Of a DNA stretch of 64,000 nucleotides, positions 33,884 to 41,873 are shown in pieces. Source of the DNA: Neisseria flavescens (GTDB taxonomy: Bacteria > Pseudomonadota > Gammaproteobacteria > Burkholderiales > Neisseriaceae); the NCBI RefSeq assembly GCF_005221285.1, contig NZ_CP039886.1, positions 372,001 through 436,000 of the forward strand, written 5' to 3'. Numbering within the stretch: the stretch's first letter is position 1; every line of letters starts with the position of its first letter. Below the pieces are notes generated by a model that saw only the letters and a list, made by a program, of their open reading frames with translations, did no database searches and was not told where the DNA came from. Position numbers and translations under genes: made by a program.

Positions 33884-35224
33884 TTATTTTTCAACTTCTT
33901 CAAAACCGACAACTTCCAAACCGAAACCGGTCAGACCCGTGAAAGATGAGGGCTGCCCGAGGACGCGCAGTTTTTTGACGTTGAGGCCGGCGAGAATTTG
34001 TGCGCCTATGCCGTAGCTTTTGCTGTCCCATTTGTAGGCTTGGTTTGCGCCTTTGGGCAGGGTGCGGTCGAGCAGGGTGGCACCGTCTTCGGTGCGGTGC
34101 AGGAGGATGACTACGCCGCTTTCGGCTTGTTGGATGCGCTCAAGGGCTTTGGGCAATGACCATGAATGGCGCGGGTTGGCTTGGATGAAGTCCATGACGC
34201 TGAAGGGTTCGTGGACGCGGACGAGGGTTTCTTCGTCGGCTGTTGGTGTGCCTTTGACAAGGGCAAGGTGGGTTTCGCCGGAGAGTTTGTCGACGTAAAC
34301 GTGTTGTTGGAACTCGCCCCACGGGGTTTGTACGGGTGCGTTGCCCATGTCTTCGAGCAGGCTTTCGGTACGGCTGCGGTATTCGATGAGGTCGGTAATG
34401 GTGCCGATTTTGAGGTTGTGTTCTTCGGCAAACTTCATCAGTTCGGACATACGCGCCATGGTGCCGTCGTCGTTGATGATTTCGCAGATGACGGCGGCGG
34501 GAATCAGGCCGTTCATTTGTGCGAGGTCAACGCCGGCTTCTGTGTGTCCGGCGCGGACGAGTACGCCGCCTTTTTGGGCGCGCAGTGGGAAGATGTGGCC
34601 GGGTTGGACGATGTCTTTTGGCTTAGCGGATGGGGAAACGGCGGTTTGAATGGTCAGGGCGCGGTCGGCGGCGGAAATGCCGGTGGTAATGCCGTGGGCG
34701 GCTTCGATGGAGACGGTAAAGTTGGTGCCGTATTGTGCGCCGTTTTTCTGGGTCATCATGGGCAGGCCGAGTTTTTCGACCATTTCGCCGTCCATCGGCA
34801 GGCAGACCAGGCCGCGTGCATTTTTGATCATGAAGTTGATGGCTTCGGGGGTAACGAATTGGGCGGCCATCAGCAAGTCGCCTTCGTTTTCTCGGTCTTC
34901 GGCATCGGTGATGATGACCATTTTGCCGGCTTTGATGTCTGCTAGGATTTCGGGGATGGTGGAGATGTGGGACATGGTATTTCTTTCTTGGCTGATGGTG
35001 GGGGCGTGGCGGTCTTGGTGGTCTTGATCCAGCCACATGTCAGGCATATTGGCTGCCTGCTCGATTTTTCGGGCTTTTTTCTCGCCGAAAGATTTGTTTT
35101 TCAGCAGGGCGGACAGCTCGCCTTGGTTGATGGCGATGGCTTGGGCAAACTTGGTCTGCTGGCCGTTGTGATGTTGTGTTATCCATTGCCGCAGGTTGTG
35201 GCGGCGCAGGTCGGTGGTATTCAT
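33884..35224 (-). CDS. ribB: HTH domain fused to DHBP synthase and a degenerate GTP cyclohydrolase II domain
   Basis: A 446-residue frame. Residues 1-70 are a Cro/C1-like helix-turn-helix (TKFAQAIAINQGELSALLKN). From Met84 (34975) comes 3,4-dihydroxy-2-butanone 4-phosphate synthase, which makes the four-carbon unit of riboflavin: DAEDRENEGDL and RAGHTEAGVDLA are visible. The last 190 residues align with GTP cyclohydrolase II, but its zinc-binding cysteine cluster is absent, so this part is probably inactive (RibX-like). The ATG at 34975 has an AAGAAAG ribosome binding site and gives a conventional 363-residue protein, so the HTH may be read only in part of the product. No FMN riboswitch is seen. 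Confidence 0.85.
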   Translation of the reverse strand: MNTTDLRRHNLRQWITQHHNGQQTKFAQAIAINQGELSALLKNKSFGEKKARKIEQAANMPDMWLDQDHQDRHAPTISQERNTMSHISTIPEILADIKAGKMVIITDAEDRENEGDLLMAAQFVTPEAINFMIKNARGLVCLPMDGEMVEKLGLPMMTQKNGAQYGTNFTVSIEAAHGITTGISAADRALTIQTAVSPSAKPKDIVQPGHIFPLRAQKGGVLVRAGHTEAGVDLAQMNGLIPAAVICEIINDDGTMARMSELMKFAEEHNLKIGTITDLIEYRSRTESLLEDMGNAPVQTPWGEFQQHVYVDKLSGETHLALVKGTPTADEETLVRVHEPFSVMDFIQANPRHSWSLPKALERIQQAESGVVILLHRTEDGATLLDRTLPKGANQAYKWDSKSYGIGAQILAGLNVKKLRVLGQPSSFTGLTGFGLEVVGFEEVEK

Positions 35225-35422
35225 GATGAGATGAAATTGAATTGTGTGTAATGGATTGTAGTCTTGTCTTTACCAAAAGGCAAACTTTGTTTGTTGAGAT
35301 TTTTTATTACTTTTTAGTAATAAGTTTTAATGTTTCAGATAGCCTGGGTATGGCTTGAAATTGACGGTTTTGGGAGAATATGGGGAATGTTTTGATGATT
35401 ATTTTAACGGGGGATGTTTGAA

Positions 35423-36025
35423 ATGAAAATACTTGGGCGCGGATTGGTCGTGCTGGTGTTGTGTGCGCTGACGGCTGCGGGCGGCTGGTTTTATGCCCTG
35501 CATGGTCAGAACGAAGAACATCAGGTTTTGTCCCGTGAGGGGGTTTTGATGCAGATTAAGCAGATGAACCGCTTGGAAAGTACGGCATTTTATATCGATA
35601 CGATTATCCGTACGGAGAAAAAAGGGGATTGGCGCAGGCTGTGGCAGGATTCGCAAAGCGGTATTTTTATTGTGCGCGGCAAGGTGTTGGCCGGTTTGGA
35701 TTTGGACAAGTTAGGCGCGGACAATGTCAATATTGTGGACGAGAAGGTATTGATCAGCCTGCCGGCGGTGGAAATCTTGAGCGTGGATTTGGAAAATATC
35801 GAAGTGTACGATATTCAGACCGGCTCGTTTAATTTGCTGCCTATGGATAAGTCGGTATTTAAGACGGTACAGGAAGAGGCAAAACGACAGGTATTGCAAA
35901 GCGCATGTAAGGCTGAAATTTTGGAACATGCCAACCGTCAGGCGCAAATGCAGTTGGAAAACCTGTTTGCATTGACGCAGACGAAGGTATCTGTCTATCC
36001 GGCTGCGGTAGGGAAGTGCGGTTAA
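35423..36025 (+). CDS. DUF4230 domain protein
   Basis: A 200-residue protein with one N-terminal membrane anchor (MKILGRGLVVLVLCALTAAG) and an extracytoplasmic DUF4230 domain (STAFYIDTIIRTEKKGDWRR, then GKVLAGLDLDKLG and LPAVEILSVDLENIEVYD). It resembles SPFH-like or periplasmic scaffolds in outline only; the family has no assigned function. The ATG at 35423 has GGGGGA eight bases upstream; a preceding in-frame ATG at 35414 lacks one. The next gene starts two bases after the stop, so the two are coupled. Confidence 0.82.
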   Translation: MKILGRGLVVLVLCALTAAGGWFYALHGQNEEHQVLSREGVLMQIKQMNRLESTAFYIDTIIRTEKKGDWRRLWQDSQSGIFIVRGKVLAGLDLDKLGADNVNIVDEKVLISLPAVEILSVDLENIEVYDIQTGSFNLLPMDKSVFKTVQEEAKRQVLQSACKAEILEHANRQAQMQLENLFALTQTKVSVYPAAVGKCG

Positions 36026-36026
36026 T

Positions 36027-36485
36027 ATGCGTTATCTTGACCGATTAATTGAACATTGTATACAAGCAAAAAAGCTTGTACCTGACCGTACCTTTGAATT
36101 TACAACGTTGGAACAATTGCCCAGTCATGGATGCTTTATTTATGTTATCCAACAGATTGAAGGCGACATTAATACAACTTTTCAGCAATTTCAAAATTTT
36201 CGCTTACTTAAAACACATGCCTGCGCAAAATTAAATCGCCCAAGTCAGGTTCTATACGTAGGGTCTTCACGCCACAGTATTCGGAATAGATTGGCACAGC
36301 ATTTGGGCTTCGGGCATAAAAGTACCTATGCATTGCATTTAAATCAATGGTATCAAGGCCAATATAAAATAATGATTCATCAATATGCTGATACACTTCC
36401 CGCTGATGTGCTGCAATTGATTGAAGACGATCTTGCTGATCAATTACAGCCGGCATTTGGTAAATCAGGTACCAACAATAAATAG
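36027..36485 (+). CDS. GIY-YIG nuclease-like protein
   Basis: A 152-residue protein that starts one base after the stop of the DUF4230 gene. A GIY-YIG-like core is visible: CFIYVIQQ (GIY position), VLYVGSSRHSIRNRLAQH (YIG position with the usual arginine helix) and a late acid in LIEDDLADQLQPAFGKSGTNN, whose LQPAFGKSG ending is common in the family. Such folds cut DNA in repair, restriction or homing enzymes. The target here is unknown. The gene is clearly more AT-rich than its neighbours, which suggests acquisition. Assignment is by motif only. Confidence 0.65.
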   Translation: MRYLDRLIEHCIQAKKLVPDRTFEFTTLEQLPSHGCFIYVIQQIEGDINTTFQQFQNFRLLKTHACAKLNRPSQVLYVGSSRHSIRNRLAQHLGFGHKSTYALHLNQWYQGQYKIMIHQYADTLPADVLQLIEDDLADQLQPAFGKSGTNNK

Positions 36486-36605
36486 CACGCATATGAGTGT
36501 AGAACATGTAATAGCAAAGATTGACAGGGTTTGGCTCAATTGTTATTTTGTCGCCATTCTCCCATTTTGCTGTATTGTTCATGCCAATAGATTGCTTGAA
36601 AAGAT

Positions 36606-36637
36606 AAGGCCGTCTGAAAAATTTTCAGACGGCCTTT
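36606..36637. terminator. DUS-pair terminator
   Basis: AAGGCCGTCTGAAAA and TTTTCAGACGGCCTT with no real loop, followed by TTTG. It lies between the GIY-YIG-like gene and the convergent amiC gene. Confidence 0.8.
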
Positions 36638-36651
36638 GTTTCATCAAGCCA

Positions 36652-37899
36652 TTAACCGCGTCGTAAAACGGCGGTATTGATGTATTTTTGAATACCGGTG
36701 GTAATGGCTTGGGCGCATTGTTGGCGGAAGGACTCGCTGCCGAGCAACCGCTCTTCGGTAGGGTTGGAGAGGAAGGCGGTTTCCACCAAAATGGACGGAA
36801 CATCCGGCGCGCGGAGGACGGCGAAGTTGGCCTCGTCAACGCGGCCTTTGTGCAGTTGGTTGAGTTTGCCCAATTCGGTCAAGACGGAATGGCCGAGCTT
36901 GCGGCTGTCGCGCAGGGTCGCGGTTTGGGTCATGTCCAAAATCGTGTTGTCGACGTTGCGGTTGCCGCTGGATTGTACGCCGCCGATGGCGTCGGCGTTG
37001 TTTTGGGTTTGGGCAAGGAATTTTGCCGCCGAGCTGGTCGCGCCTTTGGTATTGAGCATGTACACGCCGGTACCGCGAGCGGACGGGCTGGTAAAGGCAT
37101 CGGCGTGGATGGATACGAATACGTCGGCATTGCGCGCACGGCCTTTGGCAACGCGTACGCCCAATGGGATAAAGATGTCTTCGTTGCGCGTCATGAATAC
37201 GTTGTAACCCAAGGCTTCGAGGCGTTTTTTGGTTTCGCGGGCGATGGAGAGTACGACGTTTTTCTCTTTGAGGCCGCTCGGGCTGATTGCGCCGGGGTCT
37301 TCACCGCCATGACCGGGATCGATCATAATCACAGGGCGGCGGTTGCCGCCGCTGCCGCGATTGCTTTTAGGGGCAGGGGTGTCGTATGCGATATTGGTAT
37401 TCGGACGTTGTTTGGGAATATTGCCGTTGAGCAAGGCCATCATCGGGTCGTTGGCATCTGCGCCGTGTGGATAAAGGTCGATAACCAAGCGGTTTTTGAA
37501 GTTGCCGACGGGTGCGAGTGCAAAGACTTGCGGATGGGTGCTTTGCTTGAGGTCGATGACGATACGCACGGTGCTGGGCGTATTTTGACCGGCGCGAATG
37601 CTGCGGATAAATGGGTCGTTAGACAGCACTTTGCTGGAAATGCCTTGCAGGACGCTGTTGATTTCCGCTCCTTGAATATCCACGACCAACCGGCTGGGGT
37701 TGTCCAACATAAAATGTTGGTATTTCATCGAGTGGTTGCTCTCAAGTGTAACGCGTGTGTAGGCGTTCGCCGGCCAAATGCGGACGGCAAGGAATTGCGC
37801 AGGAGAGGCCGGTTTGGCCAATGCGGCACCAACGGGCGTGAGGGTGAGAAATAGTCCTGTGCCTTGACGGAGAATGTGTCTTCTAGTTAATTTGACCAT
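36652..37899 (-). CDS. amiC: N-acetylmuramoyl-L-alanine amidase AmiC
   Basis: A 415-residue periplasmic amidase that cuts the stem peptide from MurNAc during daughter-cell separation. The N-terminus TRRHILRQGTG is a twin-arginine signal for folded export. An AMIN domain (about 35-150) targets septal wall. The Amidase_3 domain has zinc ligands in MIDPGHGGEDPG and VFVSIHADAF and the catalytic Glu in ILVETAFLSNP. Length fits neisserial AmiC (about 417). I chose the ATG at 37899, which overlaps tsaE by 13 bases, over a frame opening at 37947. Confidence 0.95.
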   Translation of the reverse strand: MVKLTRRHILRQGTGLFLTLTPVGAALAKPASPAQFLAVRIWPANAYTRVTLESNHSMKYQHFMLDNPSRLVVDIQGAEINSVLQGISSKVLSNDPFIRSIRAGQNTPSTVRIVIDLKQSTHPQVFALAPVGNFKNRLVIDLYPHGADANDPMMALLNGNIPKQRPNTNIAYDTPAPKSNRGSGGNRRPVIMIDPGHGGEDPGAISPSGLKEKNVVLSIARETKKRLEALGYNVFMTRNEDIFIPLGVRVAKGRARNADVFVSIHADAFTSPSARGTGVYMLNTKGATSSAAKFLAQTQNNADAIGGVQSSGNRNVDNTILDMTQTATLRDSRKLGHSVLTELGKLNQLHKGRVDEANFAVLRAPDVPSILVETAFLSNPTEERLLGSESFRQQCAQAITTGIQKYINTAVLRRG

Positions 37900-38357
37900 G
37901 ATTTTAAACTTTTTCGGCCTTGGTTTGTGTGGGCGGAAAAGGTGCAAGTTCTGCCCTTATCGGTGTACATCAATGTAATGGTAATGTCTGCCGGAGGCGT
38001 GAATTCCCCACCTTGCTGCGGCCATTCGATGAGGCAGACGCTGTCAGGCGCAAACAATTCGTCCAAACCGGCATCTTCCCATTCCTCGGGCATGGTAAAG
38101 CGGTAGAGGTCGAAATGGTGGAGGATAAATGTATCCAGCGGATAAGATTCGACAATGGTGTAAGTCGGGCTTTTGACTGCGCCCGTATGTCCCAGTCCGC
38201 GCAAAATCCCGCGTGTCAGCGTGGTTTTGCCTGCACCCAGCCCGCCTTCAAGATAGATGGTCAGCGGAGCGGAAAGCTGCTTGCTCCATTCTTCACCCAG
38301 TTTCAGGGTTGCTTCTTCATCGGGCAGAAAACGGGTGTACAGTCCGTTTGAGTGCAT
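37887..38357 (-). CDS. tsaE: tRNA threonylcarbamoyladenosine ATPase TsaE
   Basis: A 156-residue ATPase of the TsaBDE complex that makes the t6A modification at tRNA position 37. The Walker A motif is GGLGAGKTTLTRG. Other family motifs are VKSPTYTIVESY, HHFDLYR and LIEWPQQG. I chose the ATG at 38357, which follows AAGG; a TTG at 38378 is the alternative. The 3' end overlaps amiC, and the tsaE-amiC order is common in proteobacteria. Confidence 0.95.
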   Translation of the reverse strand: MHSNGLYTRFLPDEEATLKLGEEWSKQLSAPLTIYLEGGLGAGKTTLTRGILRGLGHTGAVKSPTYTIVESYPLDTFILHHFDLYRFTMPEEWEDAGLDELFAPDSVCLIEWPQQGGEFTPPADITITLMYTDKGRTCTFSAHTNQGRKSLKSWSN

Positions 38358-38451
38358 GGAATAGGCCTTGTCGTTCAAAAGGCTTAATTATGATGGAATT
38401 GGCGGCGTTTGCAAACCTGATAGACGATAAAGTTAGATAAAGATAGTGTTG

Positions 38452-38483
38452 AGGCCGTCTGAAAACGGAATTCAGACGGCCTT
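38452..38483. repeat. DUS inverted pair upstream of pheA
   Basis: AGGCCGTCTGAA and TTCAGACGGCCTTT arms with an eight-base loop between divergent tsaE and pheA. There is no gene end next to it, so here the pair is not needed as a terminator. Confidence 0.65.
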
Positions 38484-38528
38484 TAATGTTAAAATAAAAA
38501 TATCCCCCACAAAATTGCGAGACAGCTT

Positions 38529-39617
38529 ATGCCTTTATCCATAGACGAACAATTATTGCCGCACCGCAATGCCATCGACAGCATCGATGCGGAAATCCTC
38601 CGTTTGCTCAACGAGCGCGCCGGTCATGCGCATGCTATCGGCGAATTGAAAGGGACAGGCGCGGTGTACCGTCCTGAGCGGGAAGTGGCCGTTTTGCGCC
38701 GGATTCAGGATTTGAACCGCGGCCCTTTGCCGGATGAATCGGTCACCCGGCTGTTTCGCGAGATTATGAGCGAATGTTTGGCAGTGGAGCGTCCGCTGAC
38801 GATTGCTTATTTGGGCCCGAAGGGGACATTTACCCAGCAAGCCGCCATCAAACATTTCGGCCACGCCGCACACACCATGGCGTGTGCCACCATCGACAAC
38901 TGCTTTAAACAAGTTGAAACGCGCCAAGCCGATTATTTGGTGGCGCCGGTAGAAAATTCGACCGAGGGCTCGGTGGGGCGCACTTTGGACTTGTTGGCCG
39001 TAACTGCGTTGAAAGCCTGCGGCGAAGTGGTTGTCCGCATTCATCACAACCTGTTGCGTAAAGACAGCCATGAAATCGGCGGCATTACCAAAGTTTTCGC
39101 CCATGCCCAAGCCTTGGCACAATGCAACGACTGGCTCGGTCGCAACCTGCCCAATGCCGAGCGTATCGCCGTAGCCAGCAATGCAGAAGCAGCGCGTTTG
39201 GTTGCCGAATCTGACAGCCCGAATGTGGCCGCCATTGCCGGACGTATCGCCGCAGAAATTTATCAGTTGAGCTGTGCCGCCGAGTGCATCGAAGACGAAC
39301 CGAATAACACCACGCGCTTCTTGGTGATGGGTCATCAAGAAACCGGCCGCAGCGGCAACGACAAAACCTCTTTGGTCGTATCCGCGCCCAACCGTGCCGG
39401 TGCCGTTACTTCCTTGTTGCAACCCTTCACCGAGTTGGGCATTTCCATGACCAAATTTGAAAGCCGCCCAAGCAAATCGGTTTTGTGGGAATACCTGTTC
39501 TTCATCGACATCGAAGGCCATCAAAGCGATGAAAATGTCCAAAAAGCCTTGCAGCTTTTGGGTGAACGCGCTTCCTTCGTGAAAGTTGTCGGCTCTTATC
39601 CGACCGTTGTTTTGTAA
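38529..39617 (+). CDS. pheA: Chorismate mutase / prephenate dehydratase (P-protein)
   Basis: A 362-residue bifunctional enzyme taking chorismate to phenylpyruvate for phenylalanine. Residues 1-90 are an AroQ chorismate mutase (HRNAIDSIDAEILRLLNERA). The dehydratase domain follows (IAYLGPKGTFTQQAAIKHFG, PVENSTEGSVGRTLD with the TRF motif in NNTTRFLVMG). The C-terminal ACT domain senses phenylalanine (VSAPNRAGAVTSLL, KFESRPSK, the usual ESRP motif). Monocistronic with DUS pairs on both sides. Confidence 0.97.
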   Translation: MPLSIDEQLLPHRNAIDSIDAEILRLLNERAGHAHAIGELKGTGAVYRPEREVAVLRRIQDLNRGPLPDESVTRLFREIMSECLAVERPLTIAYLGPKGTFTQQAAIKHFGHAAHTMACATIDNCFKQVETRQADYLVAPVENSTEGSVGRTLDLLAVTALKACGEVVVRIHHNLLRKDSHEIGGITKVFAHAQALAQCNDWLGRNLPNAERIAVASNAEAARLVAESDSPNVAAIAGRIAAEIYQLSCAAECIEDEPNNTTRFLVMGHQETGRSGNDKTSLVVSAPNRAGAVTSLLQPFTELGISMTKFESRPSKSVLWEYLFFIDIEGHQSDENVQKALQLLGERASFVKVVGSYPTVVL

Positions 39618-39633
39618 GGATTATTGGGCATCA

Positions 39634-39664
39634 AAGGCCGTCTGAAAAGTTTTCAGACGGCCTA
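39634..39664 (+). terminator. DUS-pair terminator after pheA
   Basis: AAAGGCCGTCTGAAAA and TTTTCAGACGGCCT arms with a two-base loop just beyond the pheA stop. Confidence 0.8.
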
Positions 39665-39724
39665 AATCATGTTCTCAATAGTTGCCATTTATGCAACATT
39701 ATTGGCAGATTGATGTCAGTAAAT

Positions 39725-39754
39725 TTGCATGATTGGAAATGAACCTTATATAAT
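39725..39754 (+). promoter_or_regulatory. Sigma-70 promoter of the rtcB-prfH operon
   Basis: TTGCAT at 39725-39730 and a perfect TATAAT at 39749-39754, spaced by 18 bases. The transcript would start near 39761 and run through a leader of about 250 bases into rtcB. Confidence 0.65.
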
Positions 39755-39776
39755 CCGAACGTTTTTAATATTTTCA

Positions 39777-39838
39777 TGCAAAGAAAGGAGCAAGCCATGA
39801 CATGCAATACTTCAATCCGCTCAATCACATTCTTTGCA
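39777..39838 (+). promoter_or_regulatory. Inverted repeat around the leader ORF of rtcB
   Basis: TGCAAAGAA (39777-39785) and TTCTTTGCA (39830-39838) are a perfect nine-base inverted repeat that encloses the ribosome binding site and the first half of the leader ORF. A second short hairpin, GCCCG-CTT-CGGGC, lies at 39888-39900. The two could form alternative structures controlling rtcB; no pairing has been computed. Confidence 0.4.
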
Positions 39839-39856
39839 GCCCAAGCGTCGGTCTGA
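39797..39856 (+). CDS. Putative 19-residue leader peptide upstream of rtcB
   Basis: ATG at 39797 follows AAAGGAG by six bases, the best ribosome binding site near here. It encodes MTCNTSIRSITFFAAQASV and stops at TGA. It lies between a good promoter and rtcB, which starts 158 bases later. The peptide has no recognisable motif and no run of one amino acid as classic attenuators do. It might report on ribosome state before a ribosome-repair operon, but this is inference; it could also be a chance frame. Confidence 0.4.
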   Translation: MTCNTSIRSITFFAAQASV

Positions 39857-40014
39857 CTTTCGGATAACGCTTTTCGCATTCCATGTCGCCCGCTTCGGGC
39901 TGCTTTCCCTACGATTATCGGCTAGAAACCAGGCCGTCTGAACATTTCGCAGACGGTGGATACCTATTGTCATCTGTTGACGGTTTCTATCCGTTTTAAA
40001 GAAAGCATAAACAC

Positions 40015-41148
40015 ATGGGCAATTATCCCCATCATATTCAAATTATTGCCGATTCAAATACATGGATTGAAGGCAACGCTGTCGCACAGCTTGAAACCAC
40101 CGCCCGATTACCGCATATGCTACGCGTTGCCGGAATGCCGGATTTACACGCAGGGCGCGGTTATCCGGTTGGCGCGGCATTTTTCAGTGAACGTCATTTT
40201 TATCCTGCCTTGATTGGGAACGACATCGGTTGCGGTATGGCGTTTTGGCAGACCAATTTGCGCGCAACCAAACTCAAACCGGCCAAACTCGCCAAACAGC
40301 TGGGCAATATCGATACGCCGCTAGATAAAGACGAACAGGTCGATTTATTAGGCGACGCTGTCGATATGAGCCAATTTTCAGACGGCCTTGCCGTGGGTAC
40401 GATTGGCGGTGGCAACCATTTTGCCGAGTTGCAAACCGTTGATACCGTTTATCGCGCCGACCTGCTTCCGCCCGATTTTGATGAAAACCATCTGCAACTG
40501 TTAGTACATAGCGGTTCGCGCGGATTGGGCCAGCAGATTTTGCAACGCCATATTGCCGCCTTTGGGCATCAAGGTTTGGCGGAAGAGGGCGAAGCGGCGG
40601 CAGCCTACCTTGCCGAACACCAAGCAGCCTTGGAGTTTGCCGGCCTTAACCGCCGTTTGATTGCGGCCAGAATGCTCGACCGTTGGAGCGCAGAAGGAAC
40701 ATGCCTGCTCGATGTCCATCATAATTTTTTGGAACAAACTGAGATTGACGGCACAACCGGTTGGTTGCACCGAAAAGGCGCAACGCCCACCGATAAAGGC
40801 TTGGTCATGATACCCGGCTCGCGCGGCGATTACAGCTATCTGGTTCAACCTGCCGAAAATTGCCAAATTTCGTTGAATACCTTGGCTCACGGCGCAGGTC
40901 GGAAATGGCAGCGCGGCGAATGCAAAGGCAGACTGTCGCACAAATATACTGCCGACAGCCTGCGCCGGACCGAATTTGGCAGCGTAGTCGTTTGTCAGGA
41001 TAAGGCCCTGATTTTTGAAGAAGCGCCGCAGGCTTATAAAAGCATCGACAGCGTTATTGCCGCTATGAAAAACGCTGGTTTGATTGAATTGGTCGCGCGG
41101 TTCAAGCCTGTTTTGACTTATAAAACCGGCGGCGAGTGTGGAGCGTAA
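40015..41148 (+). CDS. rtcB: RNA ligase RtcB (short, PrfH-associated type)
   Basis: A 377-residue RtcB, shorter than canonical RtcB (over 400). RtcB joins 3'-phosphate or 2',3'-cyclic phosphate RNA ends to 5'-OH ends with GTP and Mn. Visible residues: Cys73 in NDIGCGMAFW, the metal site GGGNHFAELQ, HSGSRGLGQQI, and the guanylylated His292 in AHGAGRKWQ. The downstream gene encodes PrfH, which places it in the subgroup known to repair 16S rRNA cleaved in the decoding centre. A long leader precedes it. prfH begins two bases after its stop. Confidence 0.94.
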   Translation: MGNYPHHIQIIADSNTWIEGNAVAQLETTARLPHMLRVAGMPDLHAGRGYPVGAAFFSERHFYPALIGNDIGCGMAFWQTNLRATKLKPAKLAKQLGNIDTPLDKDEQVDLLGDAVDMSQFSDGLAVGTIGGGNHFAELQTVDTVYRADLLPPDFDENHLQLLVHSGSRGLGQQILQRHIAAFGHQGLAEEGEAAAAYLAEHQAALEFAGLNRRLIAARMLDRWSAEGTCLLDVHHNFLEQTEIDGTTGWLHRKGATPTDKGLVMIPGSRGDYSYLVQPAENCQISLNTLAHGAGRKWQRGECKGRLSHKYTADSLRRTEFGSVVVCQDKALIFEEAPQAYKSIDSVIAAMKNAGLIELVARFKPVLTYKTGGECGA

Positions 41149-41150
41149 AG

Positions 41151-41789
41151 ATGAAACAGCATACACCAGTGATTTATCTACAAATTTCCACCGCGCAAGG
41201 GCCGGCAGAGTGCCGTATATTTGCCCGTTTCGTTTTGGGCAAGCTGCTTGCCGAAGCCCAAGTCAAAGGCATTGATGCCGAACTTGTTACCGAAACCGCC
41301 GATAAGCACGGCATTTTGTCGGCAACGCTCAAGTTGGAAGGTCAGAAAACCGAAAGCTTAGCGCAAACTTGGCAGGGGACACTCCAATGGATATGCCCCA
41401 GCCCTATCCGTCCGAAACATCCGCGCAAAAATTGGTATATAGGTGTTTTCCGCTTGCCCGATATGCCGCAGAGGTATGAAATGCCGTCTGAAAACGGAAT
41501 CGAGTTTCAAACCTGCCGTTCGGGCGGCAAGGGTGGGCAACACGTCAATAAAACCGAAAGCGCCGTCCGCGCCACCCATAAAGAAAGCGGCATTTCCGTG
41601 CGGGTCGAGAGCGAACGCAGCCAGCATGCCAATAAAAAATTGGCGGTAATGTTATTGGCGCAAAAACTGGCGGAGCATCATGCCGGACAGGCAGGAAATT
41701 TTGCGCAGGAGCAGCACGCGCAACTCTATCAAGTTGAGCGCGGCAATCCGAAAAGGACGTTTGTCGGAGCTATTTTTAAGGAGAAATAA
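41151..41789 (+). CDS. prfH: Peptide chain release factor homologue PrfH
   Basis: A 212-residue release-factor homologue lacking the codon-recognition domains of RF1/RF2. The GGQ motif that hydrolyses peptidyl-tRNA is at residues 128-130 in SGGKGGQHVNKTESAVR. PrfH acts on ribosomes stalled by loss of the 16S rRNA 3' end, freeing the subunit so that RtcB can rejoin the RNA. I chose the ATG at 41151, two bases beyond the rtcB stop, over an overlapping upstream frame. The pairing is conserved in many bacteria. Confidence 0.95.
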   Translation: MKQHTPVIYLQISTAQGPAECRIFARFVLGKLLAEAQVKGIDAELVTETADKHGILSATLKLEGQKTESLAQTWQGTLQWICPSPIRPKHPRKNWYIGVFRLPDMPQRYEMPSENGIEFQTCRSGGKGGQHVNKTESAVRATHKESGISVRVESERSQHANKKLAVMLLAQKLAEHHAGQAGNFAQEQHAQLYQVERGNPKRTFVGAIFKEK

Positions 41790-41827
41790 TTTATTTGCCG
41801 GATAAACAGGCATTTAAAACATAAACC

Positions 41828-41860
41828 AAAGGCCGTCTGAAAACTTTCAGACGGCCTTTT
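41828..41860. terminator. DUS-pair terminator between prfH and the hlyD remnant
   Basis: AAAGGCCGTCTGAAA and TTTCAGACGGCCTTTT arms with a short loop, placed between convergent genes. Confidence 0.8.
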
Positions 41861-41873
41861 ATCGTTTTATCGA

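Noticed and set aside
35225..35422. FMN riboswitch upstream of the ribB-type gene
   Set aside because: I looked for the conserved RFN blocks and found none in the region between the divergent genes.
36208..36582. A 124-codon frame antisense to the GIY-YIG-like gene
   Set aside because: No ribosome binding site; the + strand gene is coupled to DUF4230 and carries recognisable motifs.
39667..39879. A 70-codon minus-strand frame before rtcB
   Set aside because: It runs opposite to a clear promoter and leader and has no family resemblance.
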